NCBI GenBank assembly: GCA_035653595.1
Contig: DASRBO010000182.1
Coordinates: 1 to 42,068 of the forward strand
DNA: 42,068 nt
Source of the DNA: DASRBO01 sp035653595
GTDB lineage: Bacteria > Actinomycetota > Acidimicrobiia > Acidimicrobiales > JAJPHE01
Reading direction: 5' to 3'
Part shown: piece after piece, positions 1 to 7,973 of the stretch
Layout: each line of letters opens with the position of its first letter
Numbering within the stretch: the stretch's first letter is position 1
The notes under the pieces: model-generated
The model's database searches: none
What the model was told of the DNA's origin: nothing
Seen by the model: only the letters and a program-made list of their open reading frames with translations
Position numbers and translations under genes: made by a program

Positions 1-443
1 CCCAGGTGGGCCTGCACCCCCAGGTACTCGGCGGCGACCTTGCTGGCGGCGTAGGGGCTGACCGGCATGAGCGGCGCCTCCTCGGTCACGGGCAGCTGGT
101 CGGGCTTGACCACCCCGTAGACCTCGGCCGATCCCACCAGCAGCACCCGCGGGGGCCGGGGGCAGGCGCGGGCGGCCTGCAGCAGCTCAAGGGTCCCCAG
201 GGCGTTGACCCGGAACACCTCGCTTGGCTGCTCCCACGAGCGGCCGACGTGGGTGAAGGCGGCCAGGTGGTACACGGCGTCGGGGGCGGCCTCGACCAGC
301 AGGGCCCGCAGCGCCTCACCGTCGGCGATGTCGGTCCTCTCGTCCACCGTCACCACCGAGTCGCCGCACTCGTGGAGGTGGCGCCGCAACCAGCCGGCCA
401 CGAAGCCACTCGCTCCCGTGACGAAGGCCCGCACCTCCGTCAC
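1..443 (-). CDS. NAD-dependent sugar epimerase/dehydratase, GDP-mannose 4,6-dehydratase-like (3' end outside window)
   Basis: This is the N-terminal ~147 residues of an extended short-chain dehydrogenase acting on a nucleotide sugar in the cytoplasm. It has a Rossmann motif near the N-terminus (VTGASGFVAGWL), the NAD-site segment YHLAAFTHVGRSW, the catalytic-region segment SAEVYG and a YAASK motif supplying the Tyr and Lys. The first two residues of the glycine motif and the HVGRSW segment resemble GDP-mannose 4,6-dehydratases, but the substrate cannot be fixed from half a protein. The likely start is GTG at 443, one base after the stop of the upstream glycosyltransferase, so it is probably the fourth gene of that glycosyltransferase operon. 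It runs off the left edge of the window. Confidence 0.8.
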   Translation of the reverse strand, partial: MTEVRAFVTGASGFVAGWLRRHLHECGDSVVTVDERTDIADGEALRALLVEAAPDAVYHLAAFTHVGRSWEQPSEVFRVNALGTLELLQAARACPRPPRVLLVGSAEVYGVVKPDQLPVTEEAPLMPVSPYAASKVAAEYLGVQAHL

Positions 444-444
444 C

Positions 445-1599
445 CTACCGGGGCCGCTGCCCGCCTCCCTCCGCCGCCCGCCGGTACACCTCGACGTGGG
501 CGGCGGCGCTGGCCTCCCAGGTGTAGCCGGCGGCCAGCGCGATCCCCCGGCGGCGCCGCTCGGGGTCGGGGCCGGTGACCAGGTGGCGCAGGGCCTCGGC
601 CAGGGCGACGTCGTCGCCCGGGGGCACCAGCAAGGCGGCCTCCCCGGCCAGGCTCGACATGGGGGTGCCCGTCGTGGTCACCACCGGCGCCCCGCAGGCC
701 AGCGCCTCAAGCACCGGCAGGCCGAAGCCCTCGGCCAGCGAGGGATAGGCCACCGCCGCCGCCCGGCGCAGCAGGGCGGCCACGGTCGCATCGGGCAGGT
801 AGCCCGGCCGCACCACCCGGTCGGGGTGGCGCATCGCCGACAGTTCGGCGGCGATGCGGGCCTCCCCCCAACCGTGGGCACCGGCCAGCACCAGGACCAG
901 GCCGTCGACCGAGTCGCACATCCGGTCGAAGGCTCGCACCAGCACGTCGACGCCCTTGCGGGGCTGGGGGTTGCCGACGAAGGCGACATAGGGCTGCCGC
1001 AGCCCGATGAGCTCCAGCCTGGCCCGGTCCGCCCCGATGGTCTCCTCCTCGGGCGTGAACCGGCCGTGGTCCACCCCGTGCGGCACCACGAACACCGCAG
1101 CCATCGGGGAGAGCAGGGCCTGGAGCCGGTCGGCGGTGGCCTGGCTGACGCAGACCAGGGCGTCGGCCCGGGCGGCGGCCACCCGGATGGCGCGGCGGAA
1201 GAACGGGACCTTGGCCCGCTCGTGCCACTCCGGATGGTCGAAGAAGGTGAGGTCGTGGACCGTCACCACCCGGGGAAGATGGGCCCGCTCCGGCATGGTG
1301 TAGTGGGGCCCGTGGTGCACGGCCACGCCGGCCCCGGCCAGCAGGCGGGGTAGGCCCACCTGCTCCCACGCCAGCCGGAGAGGCCGGGGACGGGGGGCGG
1401 CCGCCCGAACCAGCGCCGCCGGGGCCATCCTTGTCCACCGCCCGGCGTCGTGGCTCCGGGCCACCAGGGTCAGACGCAGATCGGCCCGGCCGGCCAGGGC
1501 CCCCACCAGGTCCACCGTGTAGCGGCCGGCGCCGGCGGGCTCGTCGGGCACGGCCGTGACGTCCACCGACACGGCCAGCGCCGGCGGCGGGCTCAGCAC
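445..1599 (-). CDS. GT4-family glycosyltransferase (third of three)
   Basis: Predicted retaining GT-B glycosyltransferase of 384 residues that transfers a sugar from a nucleotide donor to a polysaccharide precursor at the cytoplasmic membrane face. The N-terminal domain has VSVDVTAVPDEPAGAGRY (residues ~10-27), the typical acceptor-side glycine loop. The C-terminal donor domain has FVGNPQPRKGVDVLVRAF (~207-224) and the EX7E motif in SLAEGFGLPVLEAL (Glu290 and Glu298). The open frame continues upstream only as an overlap artefact of the neighbouring gene. GTG at 1599 is chosen because it overlaps the upstream stop in a GTGCTGA arrangement, implying translational coupling; GTG at 1611 or a later GTG are alternatives. 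Donor and acceptor are unknown. Confidence 0.88.
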   Translation of the reverse strand: MLSPPPALAVSVDVTAVPDEPAGAGRYTVDLVGALAGRADLRLTLVARSHDAGRWTRMAPAALVRAAAPRPRPLRLAWEQVGLPRLLAGAGVAVHHGPHYTMPERAHLPRVVTVHDLTFFDHPEWHERAKVPFFRRAIRVAAARADALVCVSQATADRLQALLSPMAAVFVVPHGVDHGRFTPEEETIGADRARLELIGLRQPYVAFVGNPQPRKGVDVLVRAFDRMCDSVDGLVLVLAGAHGWGEARIAAELSAMRHPDRVVRPGYLPDATVAALLRRAAAVAYPSLAEGFGLPVLEALACGAPVVTTTGTPMSSLAGEAALLVPPGDDVALAEALRHLVTGPDPERRRRGIALAAGYTWEASAAAHVEVYRRAAEGGGQRPR

Positions 1600-2654
1600 C
1601 GCGACCGCCACAGCTCGACGTGGCGGCGGGCGGCCCCCTCCCAGGTCAGCCCGGCCGCCCGCCGGGCGCCGGCGTCGGCCAGGGCGGCGTGGCGGGCGTC
1701 GTCGCCGGCCACCTCCTCCAGCGCCCGGGCGATCCCCTCCACGTCGAGGGGGTCGACCTCGAGGGCCGCCCCCCCGGTGCTCGGCATGGGGCTGGCCACC
1801 ACCGGCAGGCCGGCGTGCATGGCCTCCACCGGAGGCAGGCCGAAGCCCTCGACCAGGGGCACGTAGGCGAGGGCCCGGGCCCGACGGTAGAGGGCGGCCA
1901 GCACGGCGTCGCTGACAGCTCCGGCCGCCAGGACCCCTGGGCCGGCGGTCAGCTCCGGCCCCCAGCCCGACGGGCCCACCACCACGAGGGGCCACGGACC
2001 GGGCAGCCTCGGCCGGGCCCGGCCGAAGGCCTCGAACAGCCGGGCCAGGTTCTTGCGGGGCTCCTGGGTGCCCACCGACAGGAAGAAGGGGCCGTCCACC
2101 CCCAGCCGGGCGAGCAGGGCGTCGGCCCCGGCCTGGTCCGGAGGAGGGAGGTGGTCGCAGCCCTCCTCGATCACCGTGACCGGGCCGGCCCCGGCCGCCG
2201 CCAGCGCCGCCGCCGTTGCCTGTGACGGGGCCACCAGGCCCACGCCGGTCCGGATGGCCCGGCCCAGGGCGGCCTCGTGCCAGCGCCGGCCCCGGGCCGG
2301 GAAGGCCTCCGGCACCGCCCGCCAGGTGAGGTCGTGGATCATCACCGTGGCCGGCCCCCGCGGCGGCGGGAAGGCCATCGAGGTCGAATGGACGACGTCG
2401 TAGCCGGCCGGGGCGGGCAGGAGGCCCCGCTCCCACAGACCGGTGAGGGCCCGCCCGGGCAGTGGGCGCAGCCGCAGGGGGAGGCCGAAGGCCCGGAGGG
2501 GGTCTGGGGACGAGGTGGGCCGGCTGGCGTGGAGGGCGACCTCGGGCCCTTCGGGACCGAGGCGGGCCAGCCCGGCGAGCAGACCGCGGGCGTAGGTGCC
2601 GACCCCGCCGGGCACCGGCCGGCGCAGTTGCTCCACCACCACCAGCACCCTCAC
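1593..2654 (-). CDS. GT4-family glycosyltransferase (second of three)
   Basis: A 353-residue GT-B glycosyltransferase, paralogous to the genes on both sides. The start is GTG with the N-terminus MRVLVVVEQL, followed by the glycine-rich loop PVPGGVGTYARGLLAGL (~14-30). MIHDLTWRAVP (~105-115) is the conserved mid-region also found in both neighbours as TVHDLT. The donor domain has SVGTQEPRKNLARLFEAF (~193-210) and the EX7E motif with Glu269 and Glu277 in PLVEGFGLPPVEAM. It begins 16 bases after the preceding gene's stop and its TGA overlaps the next gene's start, so all three are probably one transcript. Likely role: sequential sugar additions in capsule, exopolysaccharide or wall-glycan assembly; specificity cannot be read from sequence. 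Confidence 0.9.
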   Translation of the reverse strand: MRVLVVVEQLRRPVPGGVGTYARGLLAGLARLGPEGPEVALHASRPTSSPDPLRAFGLPLRLRPLPGRALTGLWERGLLPAPAGYDVVHSTSMAFPPPRGPATVMIHDLTWRAVPEAFPARGRRWHEAALGRAIRTGVGLVAPSQATAAALAAAGAGPVTVIEEGCDHLPPPDQAGADALLARLGVDGPFFLSVGTQEPRKNLARLFEAFGRARPRLPGPWPLVVVGPSGWGPELTAGPGVLAAGAVSDAVLAALYRRARALAYVPLVEGFGLPPVEAMHAGLPVVASPMPSTGGAALEVDPLDVEGIARALEEVAGDDARHAALADAGARRAAGLTWEGAARRHVELWRSRC

Positions 2655-2670
2655 GACGGGGTCGGCCTCC

Positions 2671-3825
2671 TCACCGGCCGGCGGCGTCGGAGCGGGCGTC
2701 GGCGTAGAGGCGGGAGAGCCCGGCGGCCGCTGCCTCCCACGAGAAGGCGGCGGTCCGGGCCCGACCCCGCTCGATCGCCGAGCGCCTCGCCTCGGAATCC
2801 GTCACCAGCCGGGCGATGGCCCCGGCCAGGGCGTCGGGGTCACCCACCGGCACCAGGGCGGCGGCGTCGCCCACCACCTCCGGCAGCGCTCCGGCGTCGG
2901 TGCACACCACCGGCACCCCGACCGCCATGGCCTCGAGGGGCGGCAGGCCGAACCCCTCGTACAGCGAGGGGAAGGCGTAGACGGCGGCCTGGCCCAGCAG
3001 CACCGAGCGCTGGGCGGCCCCGACATAGCCCACCCGCAGGATGCGGGAGCGGTGGGTGGCCGCCGCCACCGACTCCTCGTAGGCCGCCACCCCCCAACCG
3101 TCGGGTCCGGCGACCACCAGCCACAGGTCGGCGACGTCCGCCGCCAGCCGGTCGAAGGCCCGCACCAGGGTCGGGAGGTCCTTGCGGGGCTCGATGGTGC
3201 CCAGGGCCAGCACGTAGCGCTCGACCTTCCTGGGCAGCAGCGGGGCCTCATCCGCTGGGTCGGTCGGCGCAGGCAACGGCGGGATGCCGTGGTGGACGGC
3301 CCGGACCCGGCCGGGCTCGGCTCCCAGCAGCTCGACCACCTCGGCCGCCACGAACTGCGACGGGGTGTGGACCCAGGCTCCCTCGGACAGGGCCCTGCGC
3401 ACCAGCCGGGGGAAGGTTCGGGTGTAGTCGTCGCACAGCTCGGGCCAGCGCACCGAGGTCAGGTCGTGCACGGTCATGACCCGGGCAGCCGAGCGGGTGG
3501 GGGGCACCACGTAGTTGGTGCCGTGCACGACGTCGGCCGGACCGGTGAACCACTCCAGCGGCGGCAGGCCGCCGACCGACCAGGCGCGGTGCAGCGGGCG
3601 GGCGGGCATGGGTCGGGTCACAGCCCGCACCCCGCCCGGCAGGTGGGGATCCATCCTCCCCCGCCGGCGCCAGCTGACGGCGAAGGCGCTCACGTCCAGC
3701 TCGGGCCGCCCGGCCAGGGCCTCGAGGGCGCACTGGGTGAAGGTGCCCACGCCGGTGCGCACCCCGAGCAGAGGGGTGGCGTCCACCGCCACCCGCAGGC
3801 GGGGCTGGCTTTCCGGCTGGCCCAC
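2671..3825 (-). CDS. GT4-family glycosyltransferase (first of three)
   Basis: GT-B glycosyltransferase of 384 residues from GTG at 3825. An in-frame TTG at 3843 would add six residues, but GTG 3825 has an AAGG ribosome-binding core about eight bases upstream. The N-terminal loop is VDATPLLGVRTGVGTF; MTVHDLTSVRWPEL matches the paralogs. The donor half has LALGTIEPRKDLPTLVRAF and an EX7E motif (Glu290 and Glu298) in SLYEGFGLPPLEAM. It is the first gene of a leftward operon of three GT4 enzymes and an epimerase. Its 5' end lies back to back with cofD, so the two transcription units share a very short divergent region around 3826-3863. Confidence 0.9.
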   Translation of the reverse strand: MGQPESQPRLRVAVDATPLLGVRTGVGTFTQCALEALAGRPELDVSAFAVSWRRRGRMDPHLPGGVRAVTRPMPARPLHRAWSVGGLPPLEWFTGPADVVHGTNYVVPPTRSAARVMTVHDLTSVRWPELCDDYTRTFPRLVRRALSEGAWVHTPSQFVAAEVVELLGAEPGRVRAVHHGIPPLPAPTDPADEAPLLPRKVERYVLALGTIEPRKDLPTLVRAFDRLAADVADLWLVVAGPDGWGVAAYEESVAAATHRSRILRVGYVGAAQRSVLLGQAAVYAFPSLYEGFGLPPLEAMAVGVPVVCTDAGALPEVVGDAAALVPVGDPDALAGAIARLVTDSEARRSAIERGRARTAAFSWEAAAAGLSRLYADARSDAAGR

Positions 3826-3850
3826 CGGCCGAGCCTTGCACAACTGCCAT

Positions 3851-3856
3851 TAATGT
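3851..3856 (+). promoter_or_regulatory. Putative -10 box (TAATGT) for leaderless cofD transcript
   Basis: TAATGT fits the actinobacterial TAnnnT -10 pattern and ends seven bases before the cofD GTG, so transcription would start at or next to the start codon. No Shine-Dalgarno sequence precedes the GTG. The same geometry recurs at ten other genes in this window. No -35 element is recognisable. Confidence 0.45.
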
Positions 3857-3863
3857 CCGCCCG

Positions 3864-4811
3864 GTGATAACGGCCTTGGCCGGCGGTGTCGGCGCCGCCC
3901 GCATGCTGCGGGGCCTCGTGCAGGTCGTTCCGGCCGACACCGTGACGGCCGTGGTCAACACCGCCGACGACGTGGTCCTCCACGGCCTGCACGTGAGCCC
4001 CGACCTCGACACGGTCACCTACACCCTGGCCGGGGCGGTGAACGACGACACCGGATGGGGCCTGGCCGGCGAGTCCTGGACGGTGATGGAGTCCCTCGAG
4101 CGCTACTCGGGCCAGACCTGGTTCCGCCTGGGCGACCGCGACCTGGCCACCCACCTGTACCGGACCGACCGCCTGCAGTCCGGCGCCACCCTCACCGAGG
4201 TGACCGACGAGATCCGCCGGGCGTGGGGGGTCGGCTGCCGCCTCCTCCCGATGAGCGACGACCCGGTGCGCACCGTGCTGACGGTGGAGGGGGTGGGCGA
4301 GGTCGGCTTCCAGGACTACTTCGTCGCCCGCCGCCACGACGTGACCGTCAGCGCCGTCCGCTTCGCCGGGGCCGACGCCGCCAGGCCCGGCCCCGACGTC
4401 CTGTCCTGCATCGGCGACGCCGAGGCGGTGCTGGTGTGCCCGTCCAACCCCATCGTGTCCATCGGCCCGCTGCTCGCCGTGGCCGGGGTGGCCGACGCCC
4501 TGCGCCGGGCGCGGGCGAGGACCGTGGCGGTCTCCCCCATCGTCGCCGGCACCGCCCTCAAGGGACCGGCCGACCGACTGATGCGGGAGCTGGGCCACGA
4601 CGCCTCGGTGGTGGGGGTGGCCCGCCTCTACGCCGAGCTGGCCTCGGTGCTGGTCATCGACGGCGCCGACGCCGACCTGGCGCCGCAGGTGGAGGCCACC
4701 GGCATGGCCTGCGTGGTCACCGACACCGTCATGTCCTCGCCCGAGGTGGCCGCCGCCCTGGCCCGCCGGGCCCTCAGCGCCGTGGGGGCCCCACCGGCGC
4801 CGGCCCGCTGA
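3864..4811 (+). CDS. cofD: 2-phospho-L-lactate transferase / FbiA-type (coenzyme F420 biosynthesis)
   Basis: CofD/FbiA joins the deazaflavin Fo to a phospho-three-carbon unit from a guanylylated donor, giving (dehydro-)F420-0 in the cytoplasm. The protein is 315 residues, normal for the family. It opens with ALAGGVGAARMLRGL, the nucleotide-binding loop, then VVNTADDVVLHGLHVSPDLD and YTLAG, which are diagnostic CofD segments, and later CPSNPIVSIGPLL. The start is GTG at 3864, probably leaderless. Its TGA overlaps the ATG of cofE by one base (TGATG), a coupled pair matching the fbiA-fbiB order of mycobacteria. In actinobacteria the donor is often phosphoenolpyruvate-derived; the sequence does not distinguish this from 2-phospholactate. 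Confidence 0.95.
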   Translation: MITALAGGVGAARMLRGLVQVVPADTVTAVVNTADDVVLHGLHVSPDLDTVTYTLAGAVNDDTGWGLAGESWTVMESLERYSGQTWFRLGDRDLATHLYRTDRLQSGATLTEVTDEIRRAWGVGCRLLPMSDDPVRTVLTVEGVGEVGFQDYFVARRHDVTVSAVRFAGADAARPGPDVLSCIGDAEAVLVCPSNPIVSIGPLLAVAGVADALRRARARTVAVSPIVAGTALKGPADRLMRELGHDASVVGVARLYAELASVLVIDGADADLAPQVEATGMACVVTDTVMSSPEVAAALARRALSAVGAPPAPAR

Positions 4812-5509
4812 TGGGCTCGCTGTCGATCTGGGGGGTGGAGGGCCTGCCCGAGGTCTCCCCCGGCGACCAGCTGGCCGAGCTCATCGCGGCGCGGGCGGCC
4901 CTGGTCGACGGGGACGTGCTGGTGGTGACCCAGAAGGTCGTCTCCAAGGCCGAGGGCCGGCTGGTCGAGGTCGACGCCGGGGACCCTCTCTCGCACAAGG
5001 CGCTGGTCGAGCAGGAGGCGGTGCGGATCCTGCGTCGCCGGGGCGAGCTGATCATGACCGAGACCCGCCACGGTTTCGTGTGCGCCAACGCCGGGGTCGA
5101 CCTCTCCAACGTCGAGCGGGGCTGGGCCGCCCTCCTGCCCGTGGACCCCGACCGCTCGGCCCGCCGGATACGTGACGGCCTGCGGGCCCGCACCGGGGTC
5201 GAGGTCGGGGTGATCGTGTCGGACACCTTCGGCCGGCCCTGGCGGCGGGGGCTCACCGACGTGGCCATCGGCTGTGCCGGCATAGCCGCCATCGTCGACC
5301 TCCGGGGCACCACCGACCACCTGGGGCGGGACCTGCAGGTGACCGAGGTGTGCGTGGCCGACGAGATCGCCGCCGCCGCCGAGCTGGTCATGGGCAAGGC
5401 TTCGGGCATACCGGTGGCGGTGGTGCGGGGGGTCGATCCGGCCTGGCTGCGGGACGGCTCGGTGGCCGTCGAGGTTGTGCGGCCCTGGGCCGAGGACCTG
5501 TTCCGCTGA
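4811..5509 (+). CDS. cofE: Coenzyme F420-0:L-glutamate ligase (CofE domain only)
   Basis: CofE adds L-glutamate residues to F420-0 in a GTP-dependent reaction, forming the polyglutamate tail. At 232 residues it is a stand-alone ligase. Visible family segments are GDVLVVTQKVVSKAEGR (~33-49), the active-site region ETRHGFVCANAGVDLSNV (~79-96), VIVSDTFGRPWRRGLTDVAIG (two metal/substrate segments) and TEVCVADEIAAAAELVMGK. Mycobacterial FbiB carries an extra C-terminal nitroreductase-like domain that reduces dehydro-F420-0; this protein lacks it, so that step would need a separate enzyme. The free-standing nitroreductase at 29196 is a possible but unproven candidate. The start ATG overlaps the cofD stop. 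Confidence 0.95.
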   Translation: MGSLSIWGVEGLPEVSPGDQLAELIAARAALVDGDVLVVTQKVVSKAEGRLVEVDAGDPLSHKALVEQEAVRILRRRGELIMTETRHGFVCANAGVDLSNVERGWAALLPVDPDRSARRIRDGLRARTGVEVGVIVSDTFGRPWRRGLTDVAIGCAGIAAIVDLRGTTDHLGRDLQVTEVCVADEIAAAAELVMGKASGIPVAVVRGVDPAWLRDGSVAVEVVRPWAEDLFR

Positions 5510-7017
5510 GGCGCCGGGCCGGCGCCGACCCGCTCGCCCTGGCGGCGGTGATCGTCCCCACGGTCGTGCTGGCGGTCCGGGCCGGGCTGCATCCGGTGGG
5601 CCCGTGGGGCGACCAGGCGGTGATCGAGGTGGACACCAGGCTGGCCGCCGGCCTCCACCAGATGGTGGGGCCGTACTCGCGCTTCGGGTGGAGCCACCCG
5701 GGCCCGGTCTACTTCTACCTGCTCGCCCCCCTCTGGCGGCTGTTCGGATCCGGCCAGGCGGCTCTGGCCGCCGCCTCCGTGGTCCTCACCGGTGCCTTCG
5801 GGTTGCTGGCGGTGGCGCTGGCCGGGCGCCTGGGCGGGCGGACCCTGGCCCGGTGGGCGGCGGCACTGGTGGCCGCCCAGCTGGCCGCCCTGGGGGCGGC
5901 CACGGTGGCGCTGGTGTGGAACCCGGTCGCCGTCGTCGTGCCCGCCTCGGCGTTCCTGGTGGCCTGCGCCGGGCTCTCCGTCGGCCGCTGGTGGATGCTG
6001 GCCCCGGCGGTTGCGGTGGGCAGCTTCCTGGTCCAGACCGATCTCAGCACCGGGCTGGTGGTGGCGGCGGTCGCCGTGGTGGCCCTGGCCTCCGGGACGT
6101 GGGCGGGGCGGGGCGCCGTCGCCGCTGGGGCCAGGCCAGGCGGACGCCGGCGGGCTGGACCGGCGATGGCGGCGGCGGTGGTCGTGGCCGGCCTGGCCTG
6201 GGCGGCCCCCGTGGCCCAGCAGGTCAGCGCCGCATCCGGCAACCTCGGCCGTGTCCTCGGCTTCTTCCGCTCCACCAGCGGGCGCCACCCCCTCGCCTCG
6301 GCGGCGTCCGCCGTGGGCGACGCCCTGTGGCCGCCGCTGCGGGGCCACCTGCTGAGCGGCCCCCGCCCCGCCCCGTCGAGCAGGGCAGAGGCGCTGGTGG
6401 CCGTGCTGGTCCTCCTGGGGCTGGCCACCGCCGCCCTGGGCTGGCGGCGGGGCCGACCCGTCGGCGCCGCCCTCGCCGGCACCTCCGTGGTGACGCTGGC
6501 GGCCGGGGTGGTGTCTGCGGTCAGGGCCTTCGGGCCGCTGTTCGGCTACCTCACCGAGTGGATGACCGCCGCCGAGGTCACCCTGGCGCTGGCCGTCGTC
6601 GTCATCCTGATCCCCGACCGCCTGCGGCTGGGGGGCCTGGCCGCCCTGATCGGTGCGGCGGCCGCCACCGTCGTCCTCGGAACCGGAGCCCTGCCCACCG
6701 CCCCGGGCGGCGCCGACGTCGCCGGGCTGTGGAGCGCCCTCCGCCCGGGCCTGCCCTCGCCCGGGGCGGCGGTGCAGGTGGAAGTGGCCAGCGCCGATCG
6801 CTGGCCGTGGGCCGCCGGTCTGGTCGACGAGCTGGCCGCCCACCGCTACCGCCCCGCCGTCGCCTCGGACTGGACGTTCCTGTTCGCCGGCGCCTACCCG
6901 CCGGACCGGGCACCGGGGACCGCCACCTTGGTCGTGTGGCACGCCGGGCCGGGGGCGGCACCGGGCGGGCGCCTGGTCGCCCGGGCCGGGCCGACCTGGG
7001 TCTACCTGTCGGGCTGA
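5506..7017 (+). CDS. Polytopic membrane protein, GT-C/GT39-like glycosyltransferase of unknown specificity
   Basis: About 500 residues with roughly ten hydrophobic helices, ending in a soluble extracytoplasmic-looking domain of ~100 residues. The first loop has GPWGDQAVIEVDTRLAAGLH followed by GPYSRFGWSHPGPVYFYLL, an arrangement seen in lipid-linked-sugar GT-C enzymes, where an acidic residue (here GDQ or IEVD) in the first outer loop is catalytic. That assignment is inference. The start is uncertain: CTG at 5506 overlaps the cofE TGA (CTGA) and keeps the whole first helix behind an Arg-rich N-terminus, while GTG at 5548 would cut the helix short. It follows cofD-cofE but probably serves the glycan locus. 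Its last 16 bases overlap the convergent epimerase gene. Confidence 0.75.
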   Translation: MRRRAGADPLALAAVIVPTVVLAVRAGLHPVGPWGDQAVIEVDTRLAAGLHQMVGPYSRFGWSHPGPVYFYLLAPLWRLFGSGQAALAAASVVLTGAFGLLAVALAGRLGGRTLARWAAALVAAQLAALGAATVALVWNPVAVVVPASAFLVACAGLSVGRWWMLAPAVAVGSFLVQTDLSTGLVVAAVAVVALASGTWAGRGAVAAGARPGGRRRAGPAMAAAVVVAGLAWAAPVAQQVSAASGNLGRVLGFFRSTSGRHPLASAASAVGDALWPPLRGHLLSGPRPAPSSRAEALVAVLVLLGLATAALGWRRGRPVGAALAGTSVVTLAAGVVSAVRAFGPLFGYLTEWMTAAEVTLALAVVVILIPDRLRLGGLAALIGAAAATVVLGTGALPTAPGGADVAGLWSALRPGLPSPGAAVQVEVASADRWPWAAGLVDELAAHRYRPAVASDWTFLFAGAYPPDRAPGTATLVVWHAGPGAAPGGRLVARAGPTWVYLSG

Positions 7018-7973
7018 GGCGGTCGGGCCTGGCGCTGGTGGCGGGCGAAGTGCTCGAGAACGGCGGCCACGCCCTCCTCCAGGGAGGTCCACGGCTTCCA
7101 GCCCAGGTGGATGGCCGCCTTGGCCGGATCGAGGGACGAGCGGTCCAGCTCGCCCGGGCGGGCCGGGGCCCGCACGGCCGGGGCTTCGACCCCGGCCGCC
7201 GCCGCCATGGTGGTGTAGAGGTGGTTGACCGACGTCTCCGCTCCGGTGCCGATGTTCAGCAGCAGGCCGCCGGCTTTGTCCGCCGCCCGGGCGAAGGCGT
7301 CGACCACGTCGTCGACGAAGACGAAGTCGCGGGTCTGCTCGCCCGAGCCGAAGATGGTGCAGGCCCGGCCGCCGAGGAGGTGGCCGGCGAAGATCGCCAC
7401 CACGCCGGCCTCGCCGTGGGGGTCCTGGCGGGGCCCGTAGACGTTGGCCAGGGCCAGGGCGGTGAACTCGAGATCGTGGAGCTGGCGGTAGGCGACCAGG
7501 TAGTCGCCAACCGCGTTCTTGGCCACCCCGTAGGGCGACAGGGGCCGGCGGGGATGGGACTCCTTGACCGGCAGCTCGGACGGGTCGGGATCGCCGTAGA
7601 TCGTGCCCCCGCTGGAGGCGAAGACCACCTTGGCCGCCCCGGCCCGGCGGGCCGCCTCCAGCACGTTGAGGCTGCCGAGCACGTTCACCTCGGCGTCGAA
7701 GACGGGGTTGGCCACCGACACCCTCACATCGGCCTGGGCGGCCAGGTGGAAGACCACCTCGGGCCGGCGGCGCTCCAAGAGCTCGCCCAGCTGCGGGGAG
7801 CGGATGTCCATCTGGTGGAAGGTCAGGCCCTTGCCGGCGCGGGCGTCGGCCAGGTTGGCCAGGCTGCCCGTCGAGAGGTCGTCGATGACGTCGACGGTGT
7901 GGCCCTCCGCCAGCAGGCGGTCGGCCAGGGTCGAGCCGATAAAGCCGGCCCCACCGGTCACCAGCGCCCTCAT
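7002..7973 (-). CDS. NAD-dependent nucleotide-sugar epimerase, GalE/UDP-glucose 4-epimerase-like
   Basis: Extended short-chain dehydrogenase of 323 residues. The NAD-binding loop is VTGGAGFIGSTLADRLL (5-21) with Asp31/Asp32 positioned for NAD. HLAAQADVRVSVANP (~76-90), the serine segment SSGGTIYGD (~120-128) and Tyr148xxxLys152 in SPYGVAKNAVGDYL are the active-site elements. NVYGPRQDPHGEAGVVAIF is typical of GalE-like actinobacterial epimerases. It probably interconverts UDP-hexoses or UDP-hexuronic acids for the polysaccharide made by this locus; exact substrate unknown. The ATG at 7973 overlaps the upstream guanylyltransferase stop (ATGA), so it is the last gene of the rmlB-led operon. Confidence 0.9.
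   Translation of the reverse strand: MRALVTGGAGFIGSTLADRLLAEGHTVDVIDDLSTGSLANLADARAGKGLTFHQMDIRSPQLGELLERRRPEVVFHLAAQADVRVSVANPVFDAEVNVLGSLNVLEAARRAGAAKVVFASSGGTIYGDPDPSELPVKESHPRRPLSPYGVAKNAVGDYLVAYRQLHDLEFTALALANVYGPRQDPHGEAGVVAIFAGHLLGGRACTIFGSGEQTRDFVFVDDVVDAFARAADKAGGLLLNIGTGAETSVNHLYTTMAAAAGVEAPAVRAPARPGELDRSSLDPAKAAIHLGWKPWTSLEEGVAAVLEHFARHQRQARPPQPDR

Noticed and set aside
4774..7092. A very long open frame on the minus strand opposite cofE and the membrane protein
   Set aside because: It is antisense to two well-supported genes, its translation is low-complexity Gly/Arg/Pro/Gln, and it has no family motif. Such frames are expected in DNA of this G+C content.
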